Assembly: GCF_026967985.1 (NCBI RefSeq)
Contig: NZ_JAPVBJ010000001.1
Span: forward strand, 310,001-374,000
Direction of reading: 5' to 3'
Length of the DNA stretch: 64,000 bases
DNA from: Modestobacter sp. VKM Ac-2984
GTDB taxonomy: Bacteria > Actinomycetota > Actinomycetes > Mycobacteriales > Geodermatophilaceae
Below are positions 34,490-42,338 of this stretch, piece by piece. The notes under the pieces are model-generated. The model saw nothing but the letters and a program-made list of their open reading frames with translations, had not been told where the DNA came from and made no database searches. Within the stretch, counting starts at the first letter, position 1. The number at the start of each line of letters is the position of its first letter. The position numbers and the translations under genes were made by a program.

Positions 34490-35131
34490 ATGAGTGAGCT
34501 GGTGGTCGTTCGAGCAGGTCTGGTCCCCTACGAGCAGGCCTGGGCGCAGCAGCGTGAACTGCACGAGCAGCGCGTCGCCGGCACAGGCCCGGACACGATG
34601 CTGCTGCTGGAGCACCCGCCGGTCTACACCGCGGGCAAGCGGACCGAACCGCACGAGCGGCCCTTCGACGGCACCCCGGTGATCGACGTCGACCGCGGCG
34701 GCAAGATCACCTGGCACGGTCCCGGCCAGCTGGTCGGCTACCCGATCGTCGCGCTGCCCGACCCGGTCGACGTGGTGGCACACGTACGCCGGCTGGAGCG
34801 GGCCCTGATGGAGGTCTGCGGCTCCTTCGGTCTGGCCACCGAGCAGGTCGAGGGGCGCAGCGGAGTGTGGGTCCGGGCCGACGAACGCGGGCCCGACCGG
34901 AAGATCGCCGCCATCGGCGTCCGGGTCGCCCGGGGCGTCACCATGCACGGGTTCGCGCTGAACTGCGACCCGGACATGGCCGCCTTCACCAACATGGTGC
35001 CGTGCGGCATCCCCGACGCCGGGGCGACCTCGCTGAGCGTCGAGCTCGGCCGCGACGTCACCGTCGCCCAGGTCATCGACACGGTCGAGACCGCGATGCG
35101 CCGCGCGCTCACCCGCACCCCCGTCGCGTGA
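34490..35131 (+). CDS. lipB: Lipoyl(octanoyl) transferase
   Basis: 213 residues from ATG 34490. Moves the octanoyl group from acyl carrier protein to lipoyl domains, the first step of lipoate synthesis. Motifs: [33 protein letters not shown], the catalytic Lys in [10 protein letters not shown] and the nucleophilic Cys in [14 protein letters not shown]. Clients in the window are the sucB lipoyl domains. In mycobacteria lipB and lipA are adjacent; here about 8.6 kb of other genes separate them. Overlaps the next gene by GTGA. Confidence 0.94.
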   Translation: MSELVVVRAGLVPYEQAWAQQRELHEQRVAGTGPDTMLLLEHPPVYTAGKRTEPHERPFDGTPVIDVDRGGKITWHGPGQLVGYPIVALPDPVDVVAHVRRLERALMEVCGSFGLATEQVEGRSGVWVRADERGPDRKIAAIGVRVARGVTMHGFALNCDPDMAAFTNMVPCGIPDAGATSLSVELGRDVTVAQVIDTVETAMRRALTRTPVA

Positions 35132-35514
35132 ACCGGCTCCCCACCAGCCGGTACGTCAGCCTCACCACGTTCCGGCGCACGGGCGAGCCGGTGGCGACCC
35201 CGGTCTGGGCAGCCCCCGACGGCGATGCGCTCGTTGTCTGGACGCGGGCGGACTCCGGCAAGGTGAAGCGGCTGCGGCACACCAGCCGGGTCACCGTCGC
35301 CCCTTGTGACATGCGCGGTCGGCTCGAGGGCCCGGCCGTCGACGCTGTCGCCGAGTTCCTCGACCGAGCCGAGTGGTCCCGTGCGCGGGGTGCCCTCGCC
35401 CGGCGCTACGGCTGGCAGTGGCGGATCACCTACGGCACCTCCCGCATCGCGGCGCGGGTCACGCACCGCGGACGGGAACGCCAGACGATGATCCGCATCA
35501 CCCCCGCCGCCTGA
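35128..35514 (+). CDS. PPOX-class F420/FMN-dependent oxidoreductase
   Basis: 128 residues from GTG 35128, overlapping the lipB stop. Split-barrel flavin/deazaflavin-binding fold: [56 protein letters not shown] are classic for the Rv1155-like F420-binding branch. It likely reduces an unknown substrate with F420H2. Coupled translation with lipB may be incidental. Ends ahead of a palindromic hairpin and convergent leuS. Confidence 0.87.
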   Translation: MNRLPTSRYVSLTTFRRTGEPVATPVWAAPDGDALVVWTRADSGKVKRLRHTSRVTVAPCDMRGRLEGPAVDAVAEFLDRAEWSRARGALARRYGWQWRITYGTSRIAARVTHRGRERQTMIRITPAA

Positions 35515-35552
35515 GGCCCCTCGGCCCCGCGCCGGTCTCCCCACACCACTGT

Positions 35553-35588
35553 CTGTCCTCCCGCACCAACGCTGGTGCGGGAGGACAG
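35553..35588. terminator. 16-bp palindromic hairpin between PPOX gene and leuS
   Basis: Perfect arms CTGTCCTCCCGCACCA with an ACGC loop. Serves both converging genes. The outer arm GTCCTCCCGC recurs in the palindrome at 60429, hinting at a dispersed intergenic element. Confidence 0.75.
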
Positions 35589-35646
35589 CGTTCGATCAGG
35601 TCACCTGATCACTGCTGGCCACGGCCGCGGAACGGCGGGTCGGTGA

Positions 35647-38571
35647 TCAGCCCAGGACGAAGTTGACCAGCCGGCCCGGCACCGCGACCACCCGGCGCAC
35701 GGTCGCGCCGTCGAGGTAGCCGGCGATCCGCTCGTCCGCCCGGGCCGCCGCCTCCAACGCCGCGGCGTCCGCGTCGGCCGGCACGGCCACCTGCGCCCGG
35801 ACCTTGCCGTTGACCTGGACGGCGACCTGCACCGTCTCGTCCACCAGCCACGTCGGGTCGGCCACCGGGAAGGACGCCCAGGCGACGGACCCGGAGTGCC
35901 CCAGCCGGGCCCACAGCTCCTCGGCCAGGTGCGGGGCCAGCGGCGCGACCAGCAGCACCAGCGACTCGGCGACCGAGCGGGGCACCGGCGTCCCCGGCGG
36001 GCAGGCCGAGGTAAGGTGGTTGGTCAGCTCGGTGATCCGGGCGATGGCGATGTTGAACCGCAGGGTCGTCATGCCGTCGCGCACGGCCTCGATCGCGCGG
36101 TGCAGGGCGCGCGAGGTGTCGTCGTCCGGCTCGACGTCGGCGGCGCGCACCGCGCCGGACTCCTCGTCGACGACGACCCGCCAGACCCGCTGCAGCAGCC
36201 GCTGCGAACCGACCACGGCCTTGGTCTCCCACGGCCGGGACTGGTCCAGCGGCCCGGTCGACATCTCGTAGACCCGGAACGTGTCGGCCCCGTACTGCCC
36301 GATCATCTCGTCGGGGGTGACCATGTTCTTCAGGCTCTTACCGATCTTCCCGTACTCACGGTTGACCGGCTCGCCCTGGTAGAGGAACTGGCCGTCCTCC
36401 TCGACCACCTCGGCGGCCGGCACGTAGAAGCCGCGGGCGTCGGTGTAGGCGAAGGCGGAGATGTAGCCCTGGTTGACCAGCCGGCGGAACGGCTCCTCGC
36501 TGGACACGTGGCCCAGGTCGAACAGCACCTTGTGCCAGAACCGGGCGTACAGCAGGTGCAGCACCGCGTGCTCGACGCCGCCGACGTACAGGTCGACGCC
36601 GCCGACGTCGCCGGGCTCCCGCGGGCCCATCCAGTAGGCCTCCAGCTCCGGGTCGACGAAGCGCTCGTCGTTGCCCGGGTCCAGGTAGCGCAGGTAGTAC
36701 CAGCAGGAACCGGCCCAGTTCGGCATCGTGTTCGTCTCGCGGCGGTAGCGCCGCGGACCGTCGCCCAGGTCCAGCTCCACCGTCGTCCACTCGGTGGCCC
36801 GGGACAGCGGCGGCTCGGGCTGGGAGTCGGCGTCGTCGTCGGCGAAGGTCTTCGGTGAGTAGTCGTCGACGTCGGGCAGCAGCACCGGCAGCATCGACTC
36901 CGGGACGGCGACCGGCAGGTCGGCGTCCTCGCCGTCGACGGCGTAGACGACGGGGAACGGCTCGCCCCAGTAGCGCTGCCGGCTGAACAGCCAGTCCCGC
37001 AGCTTGTAGGTGGTCGTGGCCTCGCCGGCGCCGGTGGCGACCAGCCACTCGGTGACCTTGGCGATCGCGGCGGCCTTGTCCAGCCCGTCCAGGGACAGCT
37101 GTTCGTTCGAGCTGTTGATCATCGGCCCGGTGCCGGTGTACGCGCCGCCGTCGAAGTCGGCCGGCGGCTGCACGGTGCGGACGACGGGCAGCCCGAACTC
37201 ACTCGCGAAGTCCCAGTCGCGGGCGTCCTCACCCGGCACCGCCATGATCGCGCCGGTGCCGTAGCCGGTCAGCACGTAGTCGGCGATGAAGACCGGCAGG
37301 TGGCCCTGCGTCAGCGGGTTGCGCGCGGTGACGCCCAGCCAGACACCGGTCTTCTCCCGGCCCTCGGCCTGCCGGTCCAGCTCCGAGCGTCGGGAAGCCT
37401 GCCGCTGGTAGGCGGCGACCGCCTCGGCCGGCGTGTCCGCGCCGGCGGTCCAGCGCGGGTCGGTGCCCTCGGGCCACCGGTCGGCGGTCAGCGTGCCGAC
37501 CAGCGGGTGCTCGGGGGCCAGCACCAGGTACGTGGCGCCGAACAGGGTGTCCGGCCGGGTGGTGAAGACCTCGACGGTCTCGCCCGACACGGGGAACCGC
37601 ACCCGGGCGCCGGTCGAGCGGCCGATCCAGTTGCGCTGCATCTGCTTCAGCGAGTCCGACCAGTCCAGCCGGTCCAGGTCGGTCAGCAGCCGCTCGGCGT
37701 AGGAGGTGATCCGCATCATCCACTGGGTCAGCGGACGGCGGAACACCGGGAAGTTGCCCCGCTCGGACCGGCCGTCCGGGGTGACCTCCTCGTTGGACAG
37801 CACCGTGCCCAGCCCGGGGCACCAGTTCACCGGCGCCTCGCGCCGGTAGGCCAGCCGGTGCGCGTCGACGACCCGGCGGCGTTCCACGTCGGACAGCTCC
37901 GCCCAGCTACGGCCCTCGGGCAGCGTGCCCTCGGCCGGCTGCCGGGTGCCGGCGTCCAGCTCGGCGACCAGCTCGGGGATCGGCCGGGCCTTGCCGCGGC
38001 CGCCGTCGGCGGACTCGTCGAACCAGGCCTCGAAGATCTGCCGGAAGATCCACTGGGTCCACTTGTAGTAGCCCGGGTCGATCGTGGCGAAGGTGCGGCG
38101 GGTGTCGTGGTCGACGCCCAGCCGGCGCAGCTGCGCGCTGATCGCGGCGATGTTCGCCTCGGTGGTGACCCGCGGGTGCTGCCCGGTCTGCACGGCGAAC
38201 TGCTCGGCCGGCAGGCCGAAGGCGTCGTAGCCCATCGGGTGCAGCACGTTGTGGCCGTCCATCCGCAGGAAGCGGCTGGTGACGTCGGTGCCCAGGTAGC
38301 CCAGCGGGTGCCCGACGTGCAGCCCGGCACCCGAGGGGTACGGGAACATGTCCATCAGGAAGGCCTTGGGCCGGTCGGCCACCCGGTCGAAGCCCTCGCT
38401 CAGTCGGCCGACCGGGTTGGGCGTGTGGTACGTGCCCTCGGCCTCCCACCGGTCCTGCCAGGCGAGCTCGATCTGCTGCGCCAGCGCCGGGGTGTACCGG
38501 TGCGGCGGCACCCCGTCAGCGGTGGGCCCCTCGGTGGATGGCTCGGTGTTCTGGCTGGCCGTCTGGCTCAT
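35647..38571 (-). CDS. leuS: Leucyl-tRNA synthetase
   Basis: 974 residues from ATG 38571, GGGAG eight bases upstream; an in-frame GTG 15 bases earlier overlaps that site. Class Ia synthetase: HIGH-type [12 protein letters not shown], editing domain with the threonine-rich [12 protein letters not shown] and [18 protein letters not shown], and KMSKS-type KIGKSLKN. The catalytic, CP1 editing, anticodon-binding and C-terminal ([17 protein letters not shown]) domains are all present. Length is within the bacterial range with some insertions. Preceded by a leader peptide and terminator that suggest attenuation by leucyl-tRNA supply. Confidence 0.95.
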   Translation of the reverse strand: MSQTASQNTEPSTEGPTADGVPPHRYTPALAQQIELAWQDRWEAEGTYHTPNPVGRLSEGFDRVADRPKAFLMDMFPYPSGAGLHVGHPLGYLGTDVTSRFLRMDGHNVLHPMGYDAFGLPAEQFAVQTGQHPRVTTEANIAAISAQLRRLGVDHDTRRTFATIDPGYYKWTQWIFRQIFEAWFDESADGGRGKARPIPELVAELDAGTRQPAEGTLPEGRSWAELSDVERRRVVDAHRLAYRREAPVNWCPGLGTVLSNEEVTPDGRSERGNFPVFRRPLTQWMMRITSYAERLLTDLDRLDWSDSLKQMQRNWIGRSTGARVRFPVSGETVEVFTTRPDTLFGATYLVLAPEHPLVGTLTADRWPEGTDPRWTAGADTPAEAVAAYQRQASRRSELDRQAEGREKTGVWLGVTARNPLTQGHLPVFIADYVLTGYGTGAIMAVPGEDARDWDFASEFGLPVVRTVQPPADFDGGAYTGTGPMINSSNEQLSLDGLDKAAAIAKVTEWLVATGAGEATTTYKLRDWLFSRQRYWGEPFPVVYAVDGEDADLPVAVPESMLPVLLPDVDDYSPKTFADDDADSQPEPPLSRATEWTTVELDLGDGPRRYRRETNTMPNWAGSCWYYLRYLDPGNDERFVDPELEAYWMGPREPGDVGGVDLYVGGVEHAVLHLLYARFWHKVLFDLGHVSSEEPFRRLVNQGYISAFAYTDARGFYVPAAEVVEEDGQFLYQGEPVNREYGKIGKSLKNMVTPDEMIGQYGADTFRVYEMSTGPLDQSRPWETKAVVGSQRLLQRVWRVVVDEESGAVRAADVEPDDDTSRALHRAIEAVRDGMTTLRFNIAIARITELTNHLTSACPPGTPVPRSVAESLVLLVAPLAPHLAEELWARLGHSGSVAWASFPVADPTWLVDETVQVAVQVNGKVRAQVAVPADADAAALEAAARADERIAGYLDGATVRRVVAVPGRLVNFVLG

Positions 38572-38609
38572 CGTCGGTGCTCCCACGGGAAGGATCTGGC
38601 GGCGGACAG

Positions 38610-38636
38610 AAAAAGACCCCTCACACAGGAGGGGTC
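38610..38636 (-). terminator. Intrinsic terminator inside the leuS leader
   Basis: On the minus strand GACCCCTC pairs with GAGGGGTC around a six-base loop and is followed at once by TTTTT, the only classic T-run terminator I found in the window. It lies 38 bases before the leuS ATG, so it can only serve attenuation of leuS. Confidence 0.8.
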
Positions 38637-38638
38637 GC

Positions 38639-38672
38639 CGTGCTGGTCTGGATCAGGTCAGATCAGCACGGC
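38639..38672 (-). promoter_or_regulatory. Leader hairpin overlapping the stop of the leuS leader peptide
   Basis: CCGTGCTG pairs with CAGCACGG, with an inner TCTG/CAGA helix, upstream of the terminator. It would be melted or occupied by a ribosome on the leader peptide and so could set the timing or the choice of downstream folding. Confidence 0.55.
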
Positions 38673-38698
38673 TGGGGAAGCAGGAGTCCGCCGGTCAC
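38663..38698 (-). CDS. leuS leader peptide MTGGLLLPQPC
   Basis: An 11-residue reading frame starting at GTG 38698 with codons CTC CTG CTT in a row, ending at TGA 38663. The -10 box TAGGAT ends seven bases upstream, so the transcript would begin at the peptide's start codon. Between this frame and leuS lie a hairpin and a T-run terminator. Three adjacent Leu codons in the only short frame before a leucyl-tRNA synthetase gene is the layout of ribosome-mediated attenuation: ribosome stalling when charged leucyl-tRNA is scarce would favour read-through. The antiterminator pairing is not resolved by eye. Confidence 0.7.
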   Translation of the reverse strand: MTGGLLLPQPC

Positions 38699-38705
38699 GG
38701 AACCG

Positions 38706-38711
38706 ATCCTA
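38706..38711 (-). promoter_or_regulatory. -10 box TAGGAT of the leuS leader
   Basis: Ends seven bases before GTG 38698 of the leader peptide; no clear -35 at 16-18 bp. Confidence 0.6.
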
Positions 38712-38740
38712 GCGCGCCGCCACGGCCCCCCAGCTCGACG

Positions 38741-39080
38741 GCGGGGTCCTCCAGGCCGTAGCCTGCAGTGGCTCGACTGCGGACGGGCGAGGAGATCCAG
38801 CGGGGACGGCCCCGGCGGGACGACCGCTGCCCGCACGCACCGGGACGTCGAGGTCCACCGGGACTCAGCAGCGCCGCTCGGCACGCGGCAGCGCGACCGG
38901 AGGACCAGCCCCGGTGCAGGCCGGGTGCACCGCCGCCCCGAACCGGTGCAGTGCCGCACCTGGACGCACCTGGACGCACCGCAGCAGGACGCACCGCACT
39001 GCCCCGCTGGCGGCCAGCCGAGGTCACATCCGTCGCCGGCCGGTCGCCGCGCACACGCACTGGTCGAGCCGGACCGACGG
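38741..39080 (+). other. Gene-poor stretch upstream of the CDP-glycerol transferase gene
   Basis: About 340 bases with no convincing gene. It contains a 10-bp tandem repeat (TGGACGCACC twice plus a partial copy, 38956-38980) and related GGACGCACCG words, and should hold the promoter for the plus-strand pair. No TANNNT-start geometry is seen here, consistent with the strong ribosome site at 39083 instead. Confidence 0.5.
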
Positions 39081-39095
39081 AAGAGGAGTGAGTGC

Positions 39096-39185
39096 ATGAC
39101 AGAACGCCCAGGCCCGCAGCGGGCCACGAGGCGCACCCGATGCCGGGTGATCGCCCCCTCCTCCATCCGGGGCCGACGACGGTGA
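39096..39185 (+). CDS. Possible 29-residue upstream reading frame
   Basis: Starts at ATG 39096 with a strong GAGGAG seven bases upstream and ends TGA 39183-39185, overlapping the GTG of the next gene as GTGA. The peptide MTERPGPQRATRRTRC... is Arg-rich (10 of 29). The excellent ribosome site has no other start at the right distance, so the frame is probably translated and couples to the glycerophosphotransferase gene. No homolog recognised; the alternative is that the site serves GTG 39092 of a longer transferase frame, three bases away and therefore poorly spaced. Confidence 0.4.
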   Translation: MTERPGPQRATRRTRCRVIAPSSIRGRRR

Positions 39186-40309
39186 AGGTCGTCTTCAACA
39201 GCTTCGGTGGCCGCTACAACGACAACCCGCGGGCCGTCTACGAGGCCCTCGTCGCGCGCGGCACCGAGATGGACGCCGTCTGGCTGGCCCGCCCCGAGCT
39301 GCGGGGCGACTTCCCGGCCGGGGTGCACACCGAGGAGCACTGGGGCCCCGGCGCCCGGGCGGCCCTGGAGTCCGCCGACGTCATCGTCTCCAACGACGGC
39401 CTGTCCCGGGAGTGGGACAAGCAGCCGACGACGACCTACCTGCAGACCTGGCACGGCACGCCGCTCAAGCGGCTGCACCGGGACGCGGTCTGGGCGCCGG
39501 AAGGCCGCCTGGAGATGGTGATGCGGGACATCGCCCGCTGGGACCACCTGCTCTCCCCCAACGCGGCGAGCACACCGCACCTGCGCAGCGCCTTCGGTTT
39601 CGACGGGCCGGTGCACGAGACCGGCTACCCGCGCAACGACGTGCTCAGTGCGCCGGACCGGGACCGCCGCCGCACCCGGGTCCGGGAGGCCCTCGGGATC
39701 GCCGAGCACGTGACGGCGGTGCTCTACGCGCCGACCTGGCGGGACGACCTGGTGCTCAGCGACGACGGACCGGCGCACTCCTTCCCCGTCGACCTGGGCG
39801 ACCTGGCGCGTGGCCTCGGACCGGACCACGTACTGCTGGTCCGGCTGCACGCGATGGTGTCCGACCAGCTGGTGGTCCGCGGCCCGGCGCCGCTCGTGGA
39901 CGTGTCCCGGCACCCCGACATCAGCGCGCTGTACCTGGCCGCCGACGTCCTGGTCACCGACTACTCCTCGACGATGTTCGACTTCGCCGTCACCGGGAAG
40001 CCGATCGTCCACTTCACCTACGACCTGGAGCACTACCGCGACGACCTGCGGGGCTTCTACTTCGACCTCGCCGAGATCGCCCCGGGCCCGCTGCTGACCA
40101 CCAGCGACCAGGTGCTGGCGGCCGTCGCCGGGCTCGGCGAGCGCCCATGGGAGCCCTCGGCGCGGTACAACCGGTTCCGGGAGCGCTTCTGCTCCCTGGA
40201 GGACGGTTCGGCCACCGAACGGGTGCTCCAGCTGTTCTTCCCCCCGGACGGCCACCCCGGCCGGCCGGGCACCACCCCCGTGCCCACGAACGACGAACCG
40301 AGGAGATGA
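39182..40309 (+). CDS. CDP-glycerol glycerophosphotransferase-like (TagB/TagF family)
   Basis: 375 residues from GTG 39182. The catalytic fold is GT-B-like: TYLQTWHGTPLKRLHRD carries the first His, ETGYPRNDVL follows, and the conserved VLVTDYSSTMFDFAVTGKPIVHFTYD and YRDDLRGFYFD complete the family pattern near residues 255-300. Members polymerise or prime poly(glycerol phosphate) in teichoic acids and other anionic wall polymers. The partner nucleotidyltransferase gene begins three bases after this stop. Together they look like a small phosphopolyol glycopolymer module. No membrane segment; peripheral membrane action expected. Absent from the mycobacterial order. Confidence 0.88.
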   Translation: MKVVFNSFGGRYNDNPRAVYEALVARGTEMDAVWLARPELRGDFPAGVHTEEHWGPGARAALESADVIVSNDGLSREWDKQPTTTYLQTWHGTPLKRLHRDAVWAPEGRLEMVMRDIARWDHLLSPNAASTPHLRSAFGFDGPVHETGYPRNDVLSAPDRDRRRTRVREALGIAEHVTAVLYAPTWRDDLVLSDDGPAHSFPVDLGDLARGLGPDHVLLVRLHAMVSDQLVVRGPAPLVDVSRHPDISALYLAADVLVTDYSSTMFDFAVTGKPIVHFTYDLEHYRDDLRGFYFDLAEIAPGPLLTTSDQVLAAVAGLGERPWEPSARYNRFRERFCSLEDGSATERVLQLFFPPDGHPGRPGTTPVPTNDEPRR

Positions 40310-40311
40310 GC

Positions 40312-41133
40312 ATGCGCACTGCTGACCCGATCCTGACCGGGGGCCGCGATCAGCGGTCGCGTTCCCTGGTCTCCGTCCCCGCCGCCGAGCCGGTCACCCT
40401 CGCCCCCCAGGTGGTCGTGCTGGCCGCCGGCATGGGCACCCGGCTGGGCCGCAAGCTGCCCAAGCCGCTGACGCCGCTGATGGACGGCCGCAGCATCATG
40501 CAGCAGCAGCTGGACGGCATCCGCGCCGTCTTCGGCCACGCCGTCCCGATCACCGCGGTGGTGGGCTACCGGGCCAAGGCGGTCATGCGCGCCCAGCCGG
40601 ACCTGCTGTTCGCGTTCAACCCCGACTTCGCCGTCACCAACACGTCGCAGAGCCTGCTGCGTGCCCTGCGCAGCTCGCAGTCCGGCGGCGTGCTCTGGAT
40701 GAACGGGGACGTGGTGTTCGACCCCGCGGTGCTCGACCACGCCGCCCCCCTGGTGCAGGCGGACCAGAGCTTCGTCTGCGTGGACACCTCCACGGTCGCC
40801 GACGAGGAGGTCAAGTACACCCTCGACGGCGACGGGTTCATCCGCGAGCTGTCCAAGACCGTGGCCGGTGGCCTCGGCGAGGCGGTCGGGATCAACTACG
40901 TCTCCGGAGCGGACAAGCCGGCACTGATCGAGCAGCTGGCGGCCTGCGAGGCCTCCGACTACTTCGAGCGCGGCATGGAGCTGGCGATCCGGCGGTCGGG
41001 CGTGCGCTTCCAGCCGCTGGACATCTCCCGGTTCTCCGCCGTGGAGATCGACTTCGACGACGACCTGCAGCGGGCGAACACCTGGCTGGGCTCGCGGGCG
41101 GCGCTGGAGCCGTTCGCCTCCGAGCTGGGCTGA
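40312..41133 (+). CDS. Sugar/polyol-phosphate nucleotidyltransferase (NTP transferase)
   Basis: 273 residues from ATG 40312; AGGAG lies six bases upstream, while an ATG at 40306 abuts it. Rossmann-type transferase with VVVLAAGMGTRLGRKLPKPLTPL (the NTP-binding signature), metal-binding Asp in WMNGDVVFDP and a C-terminal VEIDFDDDLQRANTW. Similar to LicC/GlmU-N and to CTP-utilising enzymes; it may make the CDP-activated donor for the preceding transferase, but the substrate is not visible. The N-terminal 35 residues are a poorly conserved extension. Confidence 0.87.
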   Translation: MRTADPILTGGRDQRSRSLVSVPAAEPVTLAPQVVVLAAGMGTRLGRKLPKPLTPLMDGRSIMQQQLDGIRAVFGHAVPITAVVGYRAKAVMRAQPDLLFAFNPDFAVTNTSQSLLRALRSSQSGGVLWMNGDVVFDPAVLDHAAPLVQADQSFVCVDTSTVADEEVKYTLDGDGFIRELSKTVAGGLGEAVGINYVSGADKPALIEQLAACEASDYFERGMELAIRRSGVRFQPLDISRFSAVEIDFDDDLQRANTWLGSRAALEPFASELG

Positions 41134-41138
41134 GGCCC

Positions 41139-41176
41139 CGGCGCCCCGCCCGCCCGCATGGCCGGGCGGGGCGCCG
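41139..41176. terminator. Bidirectional hairpin after the nucleotidyltransferase gene
   Basis: CGGCGCCCCGCCCG pairs with CGGGCGGGGCGCCG across a ten-base loop; flanked by converging stops. Confidence 0.7.
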
Positions 41177-41215
41177 CTGTGCTCACCTCAGCTGCGCTGT
41201 GCTCACCCCAGCTGA
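41176..41215. repeat. 20-bp tandem duplication at the LLM gene's 3' end
   Basis: GCTGTGCTCACCTCAGCTGC and GCTGTGCTCACCCCAGCTGA stand in tandem with two mismatches; the second copy carries the LLM gene's stop codon and last codons. Confidence 0.8.
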
Positions 41216-42132
41216 GGGGCGACCTCGGCCGCCACCAGGTCCAGGTGGTCGAGGTCGGACAGGTCCAGCACCTGCAGGTACACCCGGCTCGCCCCGGCCT
41301 CGGCGTACCGGCCGAGGGTGTCCACGGCCTCGGCCGGCGTACCGGCGACCCCGTGGGCCCGGAGGTCCTCGACGTCCCGGCCGATGGCGGCGGCGCGGCG
41401 GGCCAGCTCGGACTCGTCCCGGCCGACGCACAGCACCAGGGCGGAGCTGCGGACCAGCTCGCCGGGATCGCGGCCGACCTCCGCGCAGGCGTCCCGGACG
41501 CCGGCGAACAGCCGGGCGTTGTCCTCGACGGAGGCGAAGGGGACGTTGAACTCGGCCGCGTACCTCGCCGCCAACCGCGGGGTGCGCTTCTTGCCGCTGC
41601 CGCCCACCAGGATCGGGACGCCGCCGGGCTGCACCGGCTTGGGCAGCGCCGGGGAGCCGGACAGCTGGTAGTGCTCGCCGGAGAAGTCGAAGGTCTCCCC
41701 GACCGGAGTGCCCCACAGGCCGCTGATGACGGCGAGCTGCTCCTCGTATCGGTCGAACCGCTCCCCCACCTCGGGGAACGGGATGCCGTAGGCGCGGTGC
41801 TCGGCGGCGAACCAGCCCGAGCCGATGCCCAGCTCCACCCGCCCACCGCTCATCTGGTCGACCTGGGCCACCGAGATGGCCAGCGGGCCGGGCAGCCGGA
41901 AGGTCGCCGCCGTCATCAGGGTGCCGAGCCGGATCCGGGAGGTCTCCCGGGCGAGACCGGCCAGGGTCACCCAGGCGTCGGTCGGGCCGGGCAACCCGTC
42001 CCCGCCCATGGTCAGGTAGTGGTCGGACCGGAAGAAGGCGTCGAAGCCGGTCTCCTCGGTGCGCCGGGCCACCGCGAGCAGGTCGTCGTAGGTGGCGCCC
42101 ATCTGGGGTTCGGTGAAGATCCGTAGCTGCAC
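41203..42132 (-). CDS. LLM-class F420-dependent oxidoreductase
   Basis: 309 residues from GTG 42132, favoured over a TTG two codons earlier because TAGCGT lies exactly seven bases upstream. Luciferase-like barrel: [57 protein letters not shown] and [20 protein letters not shown] are the TIGR03560-like hallmarks of F420-binding members. Physiological substrate unknown. Three 23-bp direct repeats stand immediately upstream of its -10 box. Geodermatophilaceae and relatives make F420, in line with the PPOX protein at 35128. Confidence 0.9.
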   Translation of the reverse strand: MQLRIFTEPQMGATYDDLLAVARRTEETGFDAFFRSDHYLTMGGDGLPGPTDAWVTLAGLARETSRIRLGTLMTAATFRLPGPLAISVAQVDQMSGGRVELGIGSGWFAAEHRAYGIPFPEVGERFDRYEEQLAVISGLWGTPVGETFDFSGEHYQLSGSPALPKPVQPGGVPILVGGSGKKRTPRLAARYAAEFNVPFASVEDNARLFAGVRDACAEVGRDPGELVRSSALVLCVGRDESELARRAAAIGRDVEDLRAHGVAGTPAEAVDTLGRYAEAGASRVYLQVLDLSDLDHLDLVAAEVAPQLG

Positions 42133-42139
42133 CCCCAAG

Positions 42140-42145
42140 ACGCTA
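42140..42145 (-). promoter_or_regulatory. -10 box TAGCGT of the LLM gene
   Basis: Ends seven bases before GTG 42132; the 23-bp repeat array begins at the very next base upstream. Confidence 0.6.
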
Positions 42146-42214
42146 GTCAGCGGAGCTGTCCACTGCTGGTCAGCGGAGCTGTCCGCTGCTGGTCAGCGGA
42201 GCTGTCCACGGCTG
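42146..42214. repeat. 23-bp direct repeat, three tandem copies
   Basis: Unit GTCAGCGGAGCTGTCC followed by ACTGCTG (copy 1), GCTGCTG (copy 2), ACGGCTG (copy 3), at 42146, 42169 and 42192. The first 16 bases are identical in all three. They occupy the -35 and upstream region of the LLM promoter; the 23-bp period is about two helical turns, so bound proteins would sit on one face. Confidence 0.9.
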
Positions 42215-42338
42215 GCCGGCCGGCACCCGTCTGCCACCCGATTCGGGTCTCCCACCGGACCGCGTCGGGGTTCGGGGTGTGCCCGGCGGCGCCAACGGGC
42301 AGGATGATCGCCGAAGCGATCAACTCGGAGGTGCTGGA

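Noticed and set aside
38572-38711. T-box riboswitch for leuS
   Set aside because: No T-box sequence (UGGN-type bulge) or stem I specifier loop is visible; the Leu-codon leader peptide explains the terminator better.
42146-42214. CRISPR or integron array
   Set aside because: Three contiguous 23-bp units with no unique spacers; better explained as promoter-proximal direct repeats.
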